Assembly (NCBI RefSeq): GCF_000350225.1
Contig: NW_005178479.1
Coordinates: forward strand, 155,819-219,818
Length of the DNA: 64,000 nt
Reading direction: 5' to 3'
Source of the DNA: Chondrus crispus
Lineage: Eukaryota > Rhodophyta > Florideophyceae > Gigartinales > Gigartinaceae
A program made the translations under genes and the position numbers. A model generated the notes under the pieces. That model did no database searches. It was given only the letters and a program-made list of their open reading frames with translations, and was not told the origin of the DNA. Below, one piece after another: positions 10,916-23,221 of this stretch (positions are counted from its first letter, which is position 1; each line of letters begins with the position of its first letter).

Positions 10916-12351
10916 GTAATACTGCACCGTAGTGTACAGCAAACGAGCTCACGGTGATATCTTTGATAGCAACGTCCATCTCACTTTTGTGATGGAGGGG
11001 CCTGTGCCTGCACTGGGAACAGAGTTGCACACACAAATATGTCTACATGTATCATACTTCTAGTGTGCAAGTGTGAGCTGTGCGCGCTGTGTCCGGCTCA
11101 GCATTGTCCCTGGCAAGTGCCCCGTGAAGTGTGAGATATGGAAACACTTGAGAGGCAGTGACAAAGATGCCAGCATCATGGTAACGAACAACAACGACAG
11201 CGATATCAGTGCAGGCTTGTGATTCCCGTCACTAGTGCTACGCACAAACATACAGTGCAGAGCACAAAAATTACTGCTTTGGGTACTGGACATAATGAGC
11301 AGTCGTGTAAGACAGCTTTGGGGCGGTACGTTAATCATCAAGACAAAGCTGAGAGCGGCCAAAGGAGAAGATTTGATACGACCAGCCGAAGTAGGGCTTG
11401 GTCAGCGTAGATGAGAATGGCGGTGAGCGTGCAGCATTGAGTGTGTATCTGCAAGCAAATTGTTCAGCGTAAGCATACTAATAAACCAGCATTTCTATTG
11501 ATTTCTAGAATCTTCTGGCGCTTGGTGACATCTGAGTGGCAGAAGGGCAGCCTCCGAAATGCCGCCGAGGATTGAGGAAGTGGTGGCCGTTGATTGGTCG
11601 CAGCGAAACGAGAAGGGCCTCTCTCCATCGTGTCATGAAAAATAGATGGCTCCTGAAACCGTCTCGAAAACCCTACCCAGGTCGCTTGCGATTGACTAAG
11701 GGCGCCCCCTGCGACGACGGGCGTCCCCAGCCAGGGGATGGCACTGGAGAAAGGGGACTTGGTTTCAGGATGTTGCGGCGTATCCATCAACGAGCTTACA
11801 ACTGGACCCCTGGGGAGAGGACGTGCGAGTGGAGAGCTCAAGGAGTTATCTACAAGTAGGCGACAGCGTTGTCAAGAAGCCGAGTGACCGTTGGATGGGA
11901 TGGAGGCGGCGGCATACTCCAGTAGTTACGCGGCAGTTGCTCCGACAGCCTGAACGCAGACTTTGCTGTGCCATACAAAGAGGTATGGGAGGTTAGGGGC
12001 GGCGCGGAGATTGGGTGACCTCTCCATGCGAATAGGCGTCGACGTGTACAATTTTCCGGATGAGTCGAGCGGTCTCGAAACCAGATTGAGGACACCACAA
12101 GGCGCGTTTCTACAGTACCAATAAGCCCGTGGGTGCAATTGCAGAATCATCATTGGCCAGCGAGGCAAGAACAATATTTTTAATTCTCAAAAAGACTGCC
12201 ATTTCTCTACATTTCGACGGCTTGCCTATAGGGGTTTTTTTTCTTCTCACCTCATCATACTCTCGCAGACAGCGCCATGATGGAAAGAAAGCGTCAGCCT
12301 GACGATGTAAGTCTGACAGATTCCAGTGACCTACCAGAGCACGCTACCCAC

Positions 12352-12359
12352 TATAAAAG
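12352..12359 (+). promoter_or_regulatory. TATA box of the C2H2 zinc-finger gene
   Basis: TATAAAAG, followed by a C/T-rich stretch of ~165 nt up to the chosen ATG at 12526. The spacing implies transcription starting near 12380, which makes the upstream in-frame ATG at 12277 non-coding. Confidence 0.6.
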
Positions 12360-12525
12360 TAGCACCTTGTCATTCTCTCTACTCCTCCACCACCGCAATC
12401 TTCTCTTGACCCTTCATCTTCTCCAACCTTTCTCTTCTCTGTGCCTAGTCTCTCCCACAACTCTATCCTCAAAAGCACCAGCTCTCCACACGCCTCACTT
12501 ATCACCCACCACCCTCACAACCCAC

Positions 12526-13224
12526 ATGGTCAGAGATCTTTCAAAGACAACTAAGGGAAGCATTGACTACGTCCTCAACTCCCCCTCGGCGTCCTCAGAC
12601 TTCAACCATGCGATCCGTCCCTACTCCAGGACAAACCGCCACCCGAAGGCCCCTCGTGCGCCCTCGTCCTCAGACACCGACTCAACACAGGCTGGATTTG
12701 CACGCCTTCTCGAGGCGGCGAACTACGTCCAGGCCTACCAGCCCTCCGCCACCTCCTCCTCTGAGACGCGTGCTCACAGCCGCTCGGACTCAGGTCGAAC
12801 CTCCCCCAGCCGTGGCGAAGTCACGCAGCCCCTCAAGCCGAAGCGGAGGAAGCGCAAGGACGTCAAATGCGAGGAATGCGGTCGCACGTTTGGTGACTCC
12901 AGCTCTGTGCGTAAGCACGTTCGCGTCGTTCATCAGAAAATCAAGGAGTTTGACTGCGACATATGCGGAAAGAGCTTTGCGGAGAAGAGCAATCGTTCCA
13001 AGCATCGCATTGCTGCCCATTTGAACCAGCGCGACCACAAATGTACGGAATGTGACAAGGTTTTCAATTTTTCCGACGGGTTGAGACGTCACGTAAACAA
13101 CGTCCATCTCAAGCTTCGCCCATATCGCTGTGACAAATGTAACACGTTCTACAAGCAGAAGACGCATCTGCTGAAACACCAGCAATCTATGCACCACATC
13201 CCCATCCCGTCGAAGAAAAGTTAA
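12526..13224 (+). CDS. C2H2 zinc-finger protein, four fingers
   Basis: 232-residue probable DNA-binding protein. The C-terminal half holds four consecutive C2H2 fingers starting at C115, C144, C173 and C202. They are of the CX2CX12HX4H type (CEECGRTF..H131..H136, CDICGKSF, CTECDKVF, CDKCNTFY). Short linkers between them resemble the TGEKP-type linker only loosely. A basic patch KPKRRKRKD just before finger 1 may be a nuclear localisation signal. The N-terminal ~110 residues are Ser/Thr/Pro-rich and disordered. The frame is open from an ATG at 12277, but the TATA box at 12352 lies inside that extension and the intervening sequence is pyrimidine-rich like a leader, so I start at 12526 (cacATGg). 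No intron. Whether it is a transcription factor, and its target, cannot be told. Confidence 0.85.
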   Translation: MVRDLSKTTKGSIDYVLNSPSASSDFNHAIRPYSRTNRHPKAPRAPSSSDTDSTQAGFARLLEAANYVQAYQPSATSSSETRAHSRSDSGRTSPSRGEVTQPLKPKRRKRKDVKCEECGRTFGDSSSVRKHVRVVHQKIKEFDCDICGKSFAEKSNRSKHRIAAHLNQRDHKCTECDKVFNFSDGLRRHVNNVHLKLRPYRCDKCNTFYKQKTHLLKHQQSMHHIPIPSKKS

Positions 13225-14272
13225 AGGAAGGCAAGAAAAGCGCCGATCGTATCCAGCCTTGTGACTTCGGCTGTGCTGACACTGTTTTTTGTTGTCTAGT
13301 TCGGTCTTGTTTTAATCGTAGCAATTGAACGGTGTGTTGCACGTGGTGACATTGTTTGCGTCTTCCGCTTTTTTCTTCTTTACCTCTTTGTGCTCGCCAA
13401 TTATTCCCTGGGCTTCTTTGAGGATAGCAAGGCACGTCTTTCAAAGAACACGGGCTGGTGGCTTGACAGAATCGTATCGCAGTCAGCTCATCAATTATAC
13501 TTCGACACGCTCTGTTGGCCTGTGTCTGACGGCACTGTAAGGTGATTTAGTCTTGGAAACAGCGTGCATTGCATGGCATTCCTCCTGAACCCTGTATCCC
13601 CTGATCCCGCAGGTGTTGAAATTGAAGGGCCCAAGTCGCGATGGCCGAGTAATTGCGTGTACGATAGTGTCGGCGAGAGCATTGCGTGTGTTCCGCTGAA
13701 GCGCGAATAGCAAATATAATATAAAAACTGTGGTTTAATTGATTGTGCACCAATGAGCTGAAAGCGACTGGCGCTGGACTGTTGAGGGACTCCACCAGGG
13801 GACTAAGAGTACAGTACTATAGCGACAACAAAGAGCAGACGAAGAGAAATTGTGACACTGTAAATAGAATAGTGCGCGGAATATTGCAAATGTCATAAAT
13901 GACGCATTTTAAATTACTGTACTTCTAGCGGGAAACACGGAAGGGCATGAGGTCGACGATAATGCGCGCGCATCAGTGGAGGTGGTGGCCATCGCAGATG
14001 CGAACTCTCTTCGTCCGCAGACGTCAGCATGACCAATGCTGGGAAATTTGGGCGTTGGTGTAATCATGCACCGATTGATAAGTACTGCATTTTGGCAGAA
14101 GTTATACGGACCATTGAACACTGGAAGTGCGTAAGATAGAGCAGGTGGAGTGGTGAGAAATGAGAAACCTAGGCTGGGCTGTCGAGGGAATACGTAATGA
14201 AGGTCCTACTGTACTGTATGTCGGCGAGCTCACACACACCTTTGTCAAATGCGTTTGAGTCTTTGACAGACT

Positions 14273-14335
14273 TTATCTTCACTCTCGAGTACATGCCGCC
14301 CCCTTCGGACGGCATGTACTCGAGAGTGAAGATAA
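14273..14335. repeat. Perfect inverted repeat, 26-bp arms, 11-nt loop
   Basis: Left arm 14273-14298 (TTATCTTCACTCTCGAGTAC then ATGCCG) is matched exactly by the reverse complement at 14310-14335. The loop CCCCCCTTCGG-like sequence at 14299-14309 is C-rich. Confidence 0.9.
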
Positions 14336-14492
14336 GACTTGCACAATTTAGACCCGTCACATGGAATTTAAAAATGGGAGATCCTTATGTAAGCAGAAAT
14401 GGGTCGGTGACATATGGAGCAGATTTTTAGCCAATAGAAGCGGAGCAAGTGGCTTTTGACGTGAGTTTTGCAGGAATAAGGGAAAAAACAGC

Positions 14493-14766
14493 AAATTGAC
14501 ACGCAGTATCATATGATTAGAGTTTACAACTTGCGTGCACAAAATATAATTCGCCCAAATCGGTTGTCCCGAACTGTAGGGCGTGGCTTGCAAGCCAGTA
14601 GTCGGGGCACGCGCGGGCGCCACATGGCGAAATTGACACGCAGTATCATATGATTAGAGTTTGCCACTTGCGTGCACAAAATATAATTCGCCCAAATCTG
14701 TTGTCCCGAACTGTAGGGCGTGGCTTGCAAGCCAGTAGTCGGGCACGCGCGGGCGCCATCATGGCG
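14493..14766. repeat. Tandem duplication, 137-bp unit, two copies
   Basis: The unit AAATTGACACGCAGTATCAT (and onward) at 14493 recurs at 14630 with only a few differences. Each copy contains the palindrome GGCTTGCAAGCC and ends near GGCGCCA.ATGGCG. Confidence 0.9.
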
Positions 14767-17700
14767 ACAGCGTGGGCGATGAGGGGCACGGTTTCCGACG
14801 GACCGAATGCGGCTGGCCGTCCGCTGGCCGCGAAGCGGCGAGCTCAATCGGGTGTCGGTCGCTGATAGCGAAAACGAATCGCGCTAATGAGACGTACGCT
14901 CAGAGGAGGCGGTTGAGCTGCACCGAGAGCTATTAGTTGTATACGTAAACGAAAAGGAATTATGGGCTTGCGATTCGACACAACTGCGAACAGGGGCCGC
15001 GGAAATGAAGAGGCGGAGACAGGAGGGCCAAGGGGCTCGCCCCTGACAATGAATGGGTGCCCCCCGCCGGCAACCAGGAGATATTTTATCTTTTTTCGAG
15101 GTCGGGATTCGCGCTCGGCCGCGACTATCTCGTGGCAATGGCGTTTTGATAGTGAGTGAGTGAGTGGACTCGAAAAGTTTTGTTCGTAAGAAATACGAGA
15201 GGGCCGGCAGGTACCCTGCGAAGGGTACAGTAGGCAGAAACGGCACAATGATGTGGCGAGTATCCACGACTGGACGTCAAGTCATGAATCGTTTTTTTGT
15301 TTTGTTTTTACGTTGGTTTTTTCCTTTTCTTTTCTCTTCTGTGTCCGCGCATGCTCCTCTCTCTTCTTGCCAAGCACAGAGGAGAGATGTCGCATTGCAG
15401 CGTACGAGTATGCAAGCGTGCAAGTTTTGCAAGTTTGCAAGTAGAAGAGAGAGTTTCTGTAGGCGCATGCACTTCCTGGGCTAGTATCGGATAGATTATG
15501 CCGACGAGCAATTGCAACAGACAAGACTTACCTTACCACAGACAGAGCGACGAAATTGTGAAGAGAAGTTTCTCTTCTTGCTGTAGTTTCATCTTGGGCG
15601 TCAAAGGCAAGGCGAAAGAGGACGAAGCGAGTGCGGAGGGGGATGCGATTCCTGACGTGCCATAAGAGTGGAGCATTAGAGTAGAGCGGCGGAGAAACTT
15701 CTTGGCGAGGGATGGGTTGGGGAGGAGTAATAAATAAGGCGGGTGGAGGACTCATGCATACTAGGACGTACAACGTGTCGGCATGGATGGGTCTACCACA
15801 CTAGGATTGTGTGTGTGGTGGGCAGGGGGAGGGGACGAGGACAACCACAAGTGTAAATACGGGGCCAGAAGTGAGGATACAGTGATACGTCAGAAGAGAC
15901 GGCGGAGACTGCGTCTCCCATGGGCGTGAAGGCCCAAAACAACGCGTCGAGCGCAGTGGAGAAAGGAAGCGACGGTCAGATTTCAGTTCAAACGCACAAT
16001 GCGTTCGCTAATTGGTTGCAACAGGCGGCGTCCTCTTTCTTCCTTGTTGGGAGAGAAGGCGTGCTTCCGGAGTAATCCTGCTTTTTCTTTTCTTTTTTCT
16101 TTTTTCGAAGAGGAAACAGGTATGATAACACGTTGTCGAAGAAATGGAGAAATTCATTTCCGGTAGGAATTGCAAACAGAGGAATAACACCCCCAGGGTG
16201 CTTGTGTAACTGCAGTGTGAAAACAAGGGGAGCGGCACAAAGAGGACGCCACGCCGGTGGGACAGACAGAAAGGAGAAAGAAGTTGCTGAGTCCTATGGG
16301 TGTGTTGCGGATGTCTACGGAGGATAGATGTGGAGGCTCGTCCATGGAGGAAGCCAAGCCGTGCATCGAATGCACAAGGGACTTTGGACGTCTGTGGTGA
16401 CAATGAATACAAGGTTGTGCTCGTCCGGCCGGCGTGTGGAGAACACGCGGAGGCTGTTTCCGAACGAACTTTTTTTTGCGCAGAAGGAGACCTGCGCGGA
16501 GCCAGCAAGCGATCTCACGTGTATCGTGCCACTTCTTCTCTCCAACTTGAGCATTTCCTGTTCCTCATGTACGTTGCCACGTGTACACGAAGCAAAGGTG
16601 TTTTTTGCGAGGGGTGAGTCTCCCTCTGCTCATAAAGGCCAGGGTCAAGAACTCGGCGGCATGGAGGGTGCATCGTATCAGGTGACAACTGTCGAGGCAT
16701 AGCTTACATGTGTCAGCGTCAGGGCCAACACCGACTGCTCATCCAATAGAGTCGCAGAAACAAAAACAAAAATTTTCAATAACATGTAACCAAAGTGTAG
16801 CAAAAAAAAAAAATAATAACACTCGAAAGCGTGCAAGATAAACAATAGCGTGGGTGATGTTGACAGCTCCATTCGCCTTAGACTGGTGCCTTGGCATTGT
16901 CACGCACTGTACACCTCACCGTGGATCAGTCCACCTCACTGCCAGCATGTTTGAACAAGGGTGTCTTAAATTTAGTTTAATGCATGGCACACACCACGGT
17001 CATCGGTGTCACTGCTGTCCAACAGCATCACCGGAAAGCAAGGGCAACTGCTGTACCCCTGCTGTACCACCACTGACAAGATGCCATAACAAAAAAATTC
17101 TCAATCTTCATTGCGTGTGTCACACCTCGCCGTCGCCAACTCCTCCTCCCCGTCAACTCTTGTGTGTCGAAGTAGGATGGACGTCTGTAACAGAATTGCA
17201 TTCTCCTGTCCATTCGGAAAAACTGCTGATTGTGTCCTTGTGTATAAAAGATTCCATCAGCAGCCGTAGTCTTCGCACTTTATGCAGCCGAGATAGATTC
17301 ACTTCGACCTTGGAATCAAACCGAAATACCCAACGTATCGCGACAGTCGAGTCTGCCTATCCTCCAGGACCTTGTCAAATGATAAAACTGCCACACGACA
17401 AAATGCCTCCAACAAATTCTATACATCACACCTTTCTACATATAAATGCCGATACCAACTTCTAATTCTATATTGATAATTGAAATACCGTTCAAATTGC
17501 CCAGCTTCCGTTCACATTTTATCCAATTCGCCTCATCCGTAACGTCTTACATGAGTGGAAAAACTCCGTCTGTCAACATCCGGAGTGCGCTGGCAGACTG
17601 CACACCTTTATCACCGTTTCACCAACAGCACATGTAATGAAGAATGACTTATAGGTGCTCCTTGGGGCCGCGTTCCAGCAGAGTTCTGTTACGTGTATAC

Positions 17701-19249
17701 GCTATTTGTGCTTGTATACAATGAATGGATACCAAATTAGCAATTGCTGTTTCAGTGCTGTTTCCGGTTTGCCACCCTCCAGTTGCCAATAATGCACAGC
17801 AAGTATTCTCCAGCCTACGCTTCATGTTTTTTTTTATGTTTGGGAAACCTCCATGTCATGCACACTGAACATCCTACAGGGACGTGCTGCAACGGGTGTA
17901 TTTTAGGACTGTTTCACCGCCCTACTCTCTCTGACTTGCACGTCTGTCTGAACGCAAAAAAGGTAACCTCTCTTCTTAAGAGTTACGGCTGACTATTTTC
18001 TTCGTCAGTGCCCTTAGAAGCAAAGATAAGAAGGGTCTAAAACCAAGATCGAAGTCGACAGCACAAGAAAACTGACACAAGTTCCACTATAACCCCTCCA
18101 GAATAGCATACGTCACCCTTGCGTGAGTTGAGTTGCTGAGTTGGCGATCTGAGGGACGGCCATTACTAACTTGGATGGAAGAAGACGACGACCTCTCGTC
18201 AGTCCTTACGGCATATACTGTTTGGTCATGTTCTACGCACATGCCCCCTACTTTTTGATCCGCTCGTTTGATGGCATCCGTGCTGGAGGCCGCTCACCAC
18301 AACTCTGATTGGGTTGCATGGAACACCGATCGAGTGGGCAAACCTTTTAGAAGAGCATCTCTACTAAGTCAGGGGGTCAGTGCCCTTTCCTTCATTGTTG
18401 CAGACTCCATGACATAGCAAAACTACTCTTGAAAGGGTGAGTCAATTATCAATATCGTTTAATGGCAGATTCCGCAACCACAATATCGACAAGTCTGTAA
18501 TTAGGAGAATGCGATTCAGGATTTCTGAAACAAAAAGGGAGGCATCCTGTTCGCCGGTATGACATGCATCATTTTGGCAAGTTTGAAGTAGCTTATGGCG
18601 GTGAATTGACAGAAGCAGGCATCAAGGCTTTGTGTGGGAGTTTCCGTTACTGAAATATACTCAGAAGAATGCCTTTCTTAAAAGCAACAAGAAAACCCTG
18701 AACTCTACCTATATCCTCGTAGACTCGAACCTTTATACGTTGGACTTTTATATTTGGAGTGGACATCACCATACAAGCAGTTTTTTTTATATATATAAAC
18801 AAGCGATGGGGCATCGGGCCAAAACCGGGGCTGGAAACGACCATGGAGGAATATGGCATGCCTCATCTTCGCAAGTAAGGTGAAGAAGAAATAGCACTGT
18901 TGCATTGAGTCCTTGATCGACACGCATCAGACTCTGAAGTGCAGGTTTTAATCGGGGAGGCAGTGCACACGAACCCTTCAAACAGAACTTCTATACTATT
19001 TAAATGAGCTTGTGACCAAATTACGCCCTGAAAGAAGGGACGGGGACTCGTCGGCACATATTGGTGATACAGTGTAGTGCCTTGGTGAGCTATGTCTTGA
19101 GATGGACTACGTGTCGCCTTCTTTTTCTCGACTTGTGTTGGCTTACCAGAAACTAAAGGTTGGCCGCAGCATCGGAACTCAATTGTGCGTTCAGGCTGAC
19201 GATGTCGAGTGAGAAATGTACGTCTTTCCTATGCGACAAAATGGCTGTT

Positions 19250-19754
19250 CTCTAGTGTCTAGACGACCGGCAATTTGCCTCATATGAGGTCAGGCTTTGC
19301 CTCATATGAGGCCGGTTTTTTTTTTGCAAAAATGTATACATTAAATCGAAATTTTATAAAATCAGTTTAGACACCATTTCTTTAACCAATATTCCCTCGG
19401 TAAAAGCTTCCTGCAAAACATCGGGATAGCAGTTATGAATACACAGAAATACTAAGAATCTAATATAGTTTCAACAATCGGATGATATTTTAAATTTAAA
19501 ATATCCAGGCGTTTTGGTTTCGAAGATATCAACAAAAAACGTTTTGATGTTCTTTAAAAAAGCTTCTTCTTTAGGTATTCTCAAAAAGCCTGGAAAGGAC
19601 GTGCAGATCTCACCAAGCTCCACCCTTCCACAGCGCAGAAGTCAACTGCGGTGGCGAGAGTATATTTTTCCATTTTGTTCAGCTAGCACAAGTCGAGAAA
19701 AATTAAGTTGAAAAGTGACCTCATATGAGGCCATTTGTCACCTAGACACTAGAG
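19250..19754. mobile_element. MITE-like non-autonomous DNA transposon
   Basis: About 505 bp bounded by perfect 13-bp terminal inverted repeats, CTCTAGTGTCTAG at 19250-19262 and CTAGACACTAGAG at 19742-19754. Just inside each end sits CCTCATATGAGGTCA in inverted orientation, and a second CCTCATATGAGG follows at the left end. So the same 12-bp palindrome occurs three times in subterminal positions, as transposase-binding sites do. The interior is much more AT-rich than its surroundings and has no long open frame. The target duplication cannot be fixed because the ends are themselves palindromic; TA or CTAG would both fit. Confidence 0.75.
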
Positions 19755-20326
19755 GCACTGCGCTCAAAACATCCTAGTGTGAGCAACAGTCGCATTTCCG
19801 GTTGCTAATATTAGAGACATGTGCTTTGCTGGCGGACAAACCGTCGTCGGATAGACATTAGACTCAAGAGATGCTGGGCTCATGATTCCGACCAAGAAAT
19901 CGAGGTCTGTCGTGTCAGAGCAAAGCGCAGAGAAGACACGTAGTAGTACGTGTATTGTTACACGTGTACTGGCCGTGTGCGTCGGCCGGCGTCCACTTTG
20001 GGAAATTTGTTTCGTTTTTTTAGAATGCAGTCTCGTCAAGAAATTTTTTGGGTTGGGAACAACAGAAACTTCTGTCCGTAGCATTCGCTTCGTTCGATCG
20101 TGCTTGGCAGACCTGCGCGTGTCCCGGCCTACGTTTCTTACCGCTTGTCGATACGCCTACCCGCATCTCCGACGTCAAGACCCTGGCATTAGAAGATTTA
20201 CAGGATCTCTACAGATTGCCACGGGAGGAAGAACGCAAAAGTGATCTCGTCTTGCTTACTCCTACACGGTTGAATCCAGCGTTAAATATCTGAGGACCGA
20301 TCTCCGTAACCGACTTTGCGTTAAAT

Positions 20327-22420
20327 ATGAAAGACTCCGTTCGCATCGTAGTGGTTGGTGATGGTAAGTTTCAACTCTTTTGACGTACGGCGAATTGGCT
20401 CTCGCCACTTTCAAAGCGCGGCTGAACATTGCGAACTGGCCAAACGTCTGCAATCTCTTTTCTTTGATTTCTCCACTCATGTTCTGACCGCTCGTATGTG
20501 TGTCCACTTTGGTTATTCCGACAAATTTCAGAAAAGGTGGGCAAGACATCAATTATCGAGGTACTGATCACCGAGACGTTTGAAGAAGATGTCCTTCCGG
20601 TCCTACCTGTCCTTGTCGTTCCAAAGGAAGTCACCCCAGAGAGCGTGCATGTTTCTATAGTTGACACTCCGGGTGCTCCGAGCCAGAGCAGCAAAGTTGA
20701 GGAGGAGCTCGGACAGGCTGATGTTGTAGTCCTGGTATACACTGTCGATAGTGAAGAATCAACCGAGCGCATTCCGTCGCATTGGCTTCCCAAGTTCAGA
20801 TCTATGAATCTTAAAGTCCCAGTCATTCTCGTCGGAAACAAGATCGACAAACGAGGAGGCATATCTGATCCCAACGCTGCCGCAAAGATGGAAGCATTCA
20901 TCAAACCGATCATGGACGACTTCCGCGAAGTTGATGTTTGCATTGAATGCTCCGCAAAAACTGTCTCCAACATCTCCGAGGTGTTCTACTTCGCACAAAA
21001 AGCAGTTTTGTATCCTACTGGCCCCGTTTACGATGTGGAAACACAATCGCTGAAGCCTCCAGCGTCAGCTGCTCTGCGACGAATTTTCAAAATCTGCGAC
21101 AAAGATGGCGATGGCGGACTGAATGACAAGGAACTTAACGACTTTCAATTCACTTGTTTCAACGTCCATCTAAAGCCTGCAGAACTGGATGGAGTGAAAA
21201 AAGTCGTCAAGGAGAGCCGACCAAGGAATGGCCTGAACGCAGATGGATCACTTTCGGCAGAAGGTTTCATTTTCCTGCATACCCTCTTCGTTCAGAAAGG
21301 ACGCCTTGAAACCACATGGATCGTTCTTCGGAAGTTTGGTTACAACGATGAAATGCGCCTAAGCCTAGGACCCTCGGATGAGCTAGCAGTTGGGACGGAC
21401 CAGAGCGTGGAATTGAGTGCGAAAGGAAAAGGTTTCATTAAGGATTTGTTTTCGGCGCATGACAAAGACAAGGACGGAATGCTGTCACCATCAGATTTGA
21501 AGAGCTTCTTCGGAGAATGTCCGGAGGGGGCATTCGCACACGTAAATGAGATTCGCGGCCGAAGGCTGACGGAGTCTTGCGACGAGGAGGGAAAACCGGA
21601 CCACATGACCCTGAACGGCTTCATGGCGAGGTGGGCTATGTTCGTGATGGATTGTCCGCAGGATGCGATGCTTACACTACTGTATCTCGGATATCAAGAT
21701 CCGTTGCCTAGTGCACTGACCGTAACGAAATCGAGGAAACGGGACAGGTACGCACGGGTTGTGAGCCGCAATGTGTTAAACATAGCTCTACTTGGGAGTG
21801 AGGGAGGTTTGAAGACGGATGTGATCCGTGGCCTGGTGGACATGGGAGCTGAAGGAAAGGATGAACCGTATGTGGCATCAGCCGCTGAAGTGGAATCGGA
21901 ATCAGAAAAGAAGACGCTGGTGATGCATTATGTGCCGGAGTCGGACAATGACGACGGGTCCCTTGTTTTGTCGAACGAGAGGCTTGAGAAAATCGACGTT
22001 GTATGTTTGGTGTTTGATGCGGAGTCAGAGGCGTCATATGAGAAGTGTCGAGTACTATATGAAGCACTACAGAATCGGAAACCTGATATTCGCATCCCGG
22101 TGGTGTTCGTTGCGGGAGTCGGGCCTGGAACGGGATCGGGGGTGCTAGACGAGGCGGACAGGTTTTGCGAGGAACAGATGATTCCTGTGCCCGTTCGCGT
22201 AGATGTGAAGGAAGCCGAATTTGGGAACCTGTATGAGGATCTCCTTGGGGTTGGGCTGTATCCGCAGGTCGCATGTCCAGACTACTACGGCAGGGAGGAA
22301 GAAGGCTCTGCAATGTCGACGGCTTTGAAGGTTGCAGCGGGAGCAGTTGCAGTTGGAGTGGTTGCGTACGGTGCAAAGAGACTTTACGACTACTATTCAT
22401 CACCGCGAGCGTCTTCCTAA
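20327..22420 (+). CDS. Mitochondrial Rho GTPase Miro/Gem1 (2 exons)
   Basis: Outer-mitochondrial-membrane GTPase with EF hands that in other eukaryotes governs mitochondrial movement, inheritance and ER contact. Spliced product 641 residues: exon 1 20327-20363, exon 2 20532-22420. Order of parts: N-terminal GTPase with P-loop GDEKVGKT at 11-18 (rebuilt only by splicing), DTPG switch and NKID motif; EF-hand 1 DKDGDGGLNDKEL near 202; EF-hand 2 DKDKDGMLSPSDL near 323; a second GTPase-like domain from ~425; and a C-terminal membrane anchor (AAGAVAVGVVAYGA, ~610-630) with a short Tyr/Ser/Arg tail. Length fits the family (~620-660). Oddity: the second P-loop reads GSEGGLKT at 434-441, with Leu in place of the Gly before Lys, and that domain shows no NKxD, so it probably does not bind nucleotide normally. 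Confidence 0.93.
20364..20531 (+). other. Spliceosomal intron, 168 nt, in Miro gene
   Basis: Donor GTAAGT at 20364 and acceptor AAATTTCAG ending at 20531. Splicing splits a codon (G|AA) and restores the P-loop of the first GTPase domain. Confidence 0.88.
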
Positions 22421-23221
22421 CGCTGAGCGGTGGTATAATAGGTATGATGGTGTAACATGGATGAGGGATTGGATTATAGTTAAAGTTGCTGGCGACCTGG
22501 AAGGTTCGTCGTCTTGTTGTCGGGATCATCTCTGGGGCACTGGAGATTAGCGCGTGGGGAAGTGGCAAGTCGTTCAGTTATTGTGGTACCCGCCTCTGAA
22601 AATGCTTGTCTCGTCCCTGTGGCCAGAACGGCAGGTTGAATTGAAGAATCGCAAGGTAGTCAAGATGATCGGGTTAGGCAATGTCATCGTAACGCAGCGT
22701 GTGGTGCGGTTGCCCCACCAGAGCGGAGATTGCATTGCTGCCACACCAGCAATGCCACGGCACTTCTCTAGAGGTCTCAGCAGCTTGTGTGGGGCCGTTG
22801 TGCAGATGAGGCACATGATGGCACCGTAGGGCCTTGAAAACAATATAAAAATACAAATCTGCCACCAGCGCTTATGGGTCGCCCTCAACGCCCTCAACGG
22901 AACTAGACGGCCTCCTTCAGAGGCTTGTTTCGTGGGCAACCCCACTGACTCGTACCCCCGTCCACTCCAACCTCCCACTTTCCTGGGACGCCCGCCCACC
23001 TTCGTTTGCTAACGGAGCAGGTCCAGCTTCTGTCTTCGCGCGAACCTTGCCCATGAGTTGGCCGCGTCTCCCTTTGCTGTCCAGGACCCCGCATTCTTCC
23101 AGATCGTTGGCATCGGCATTGCCGGCCGGCCAACCCCCTCCTTCCTACCCACACCATCACCTAACCCTTTGTCCTCCCCGATAACCCGCAAGCCGCCCCC
23201 GCTTGACTCGCAATCCGTTTC
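22421..23221. other. Intergenic, no gene seen
   Basis: Spacer between Miro and the PQ-loop gene on the same strand. The last ~250 bp are C-rich and probably form the promoter and leader of the downstream gene. No repeat or RNA gene noticed. Confidence 0.5.

Larger units (their letters stand above)
6754..12351. other. Gene-poor stretch, ~5.6 kb
   Basis: No protein family recognised on either strand. Open frames of 100-220 codons occur (for example 8237-8841 minus, 8969-9801 minus, 9440-10027 plus, 11464-11841 minus), but they overlap each other on both strands and show no domain. Visible structure: a 26-G run, a 23-A run, an imperfect direct repeat near 9014/9112, a small palindrome at 9338-9356, an imperfect inverted repeat at 10443-10482, and a short tandem repeat at 10875-10915. 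Confidence 0.5.
13225..20326. other. Gene-poor stretch, ~7.1 kb
   Basis: No recognisable protein or RNA gene. The longest frame (16854-17465 plus, 203 codons) is Cys/His/Thr-rich without a domain and is probably chance. The stretch contains the long hairpin at 14273-14335, a 137-bp tandem duplication at 14493-14766 and the MITE-like element at 19250-19754, each listed separately. Confidence 0.5.

Noticed and set aside
12277..12525. N-terminal extension of the zinc-finger protein from the ATG at 12277
   Set aside because: A TATA box lies inside it and the sequence is a pyrimidine-rich leader type.
16854..17465. 203-codon plus-strand ORF
   Set aside because: No domain, odd Cys/His/Thr composition, no promoter or conserved feature; likely chance.
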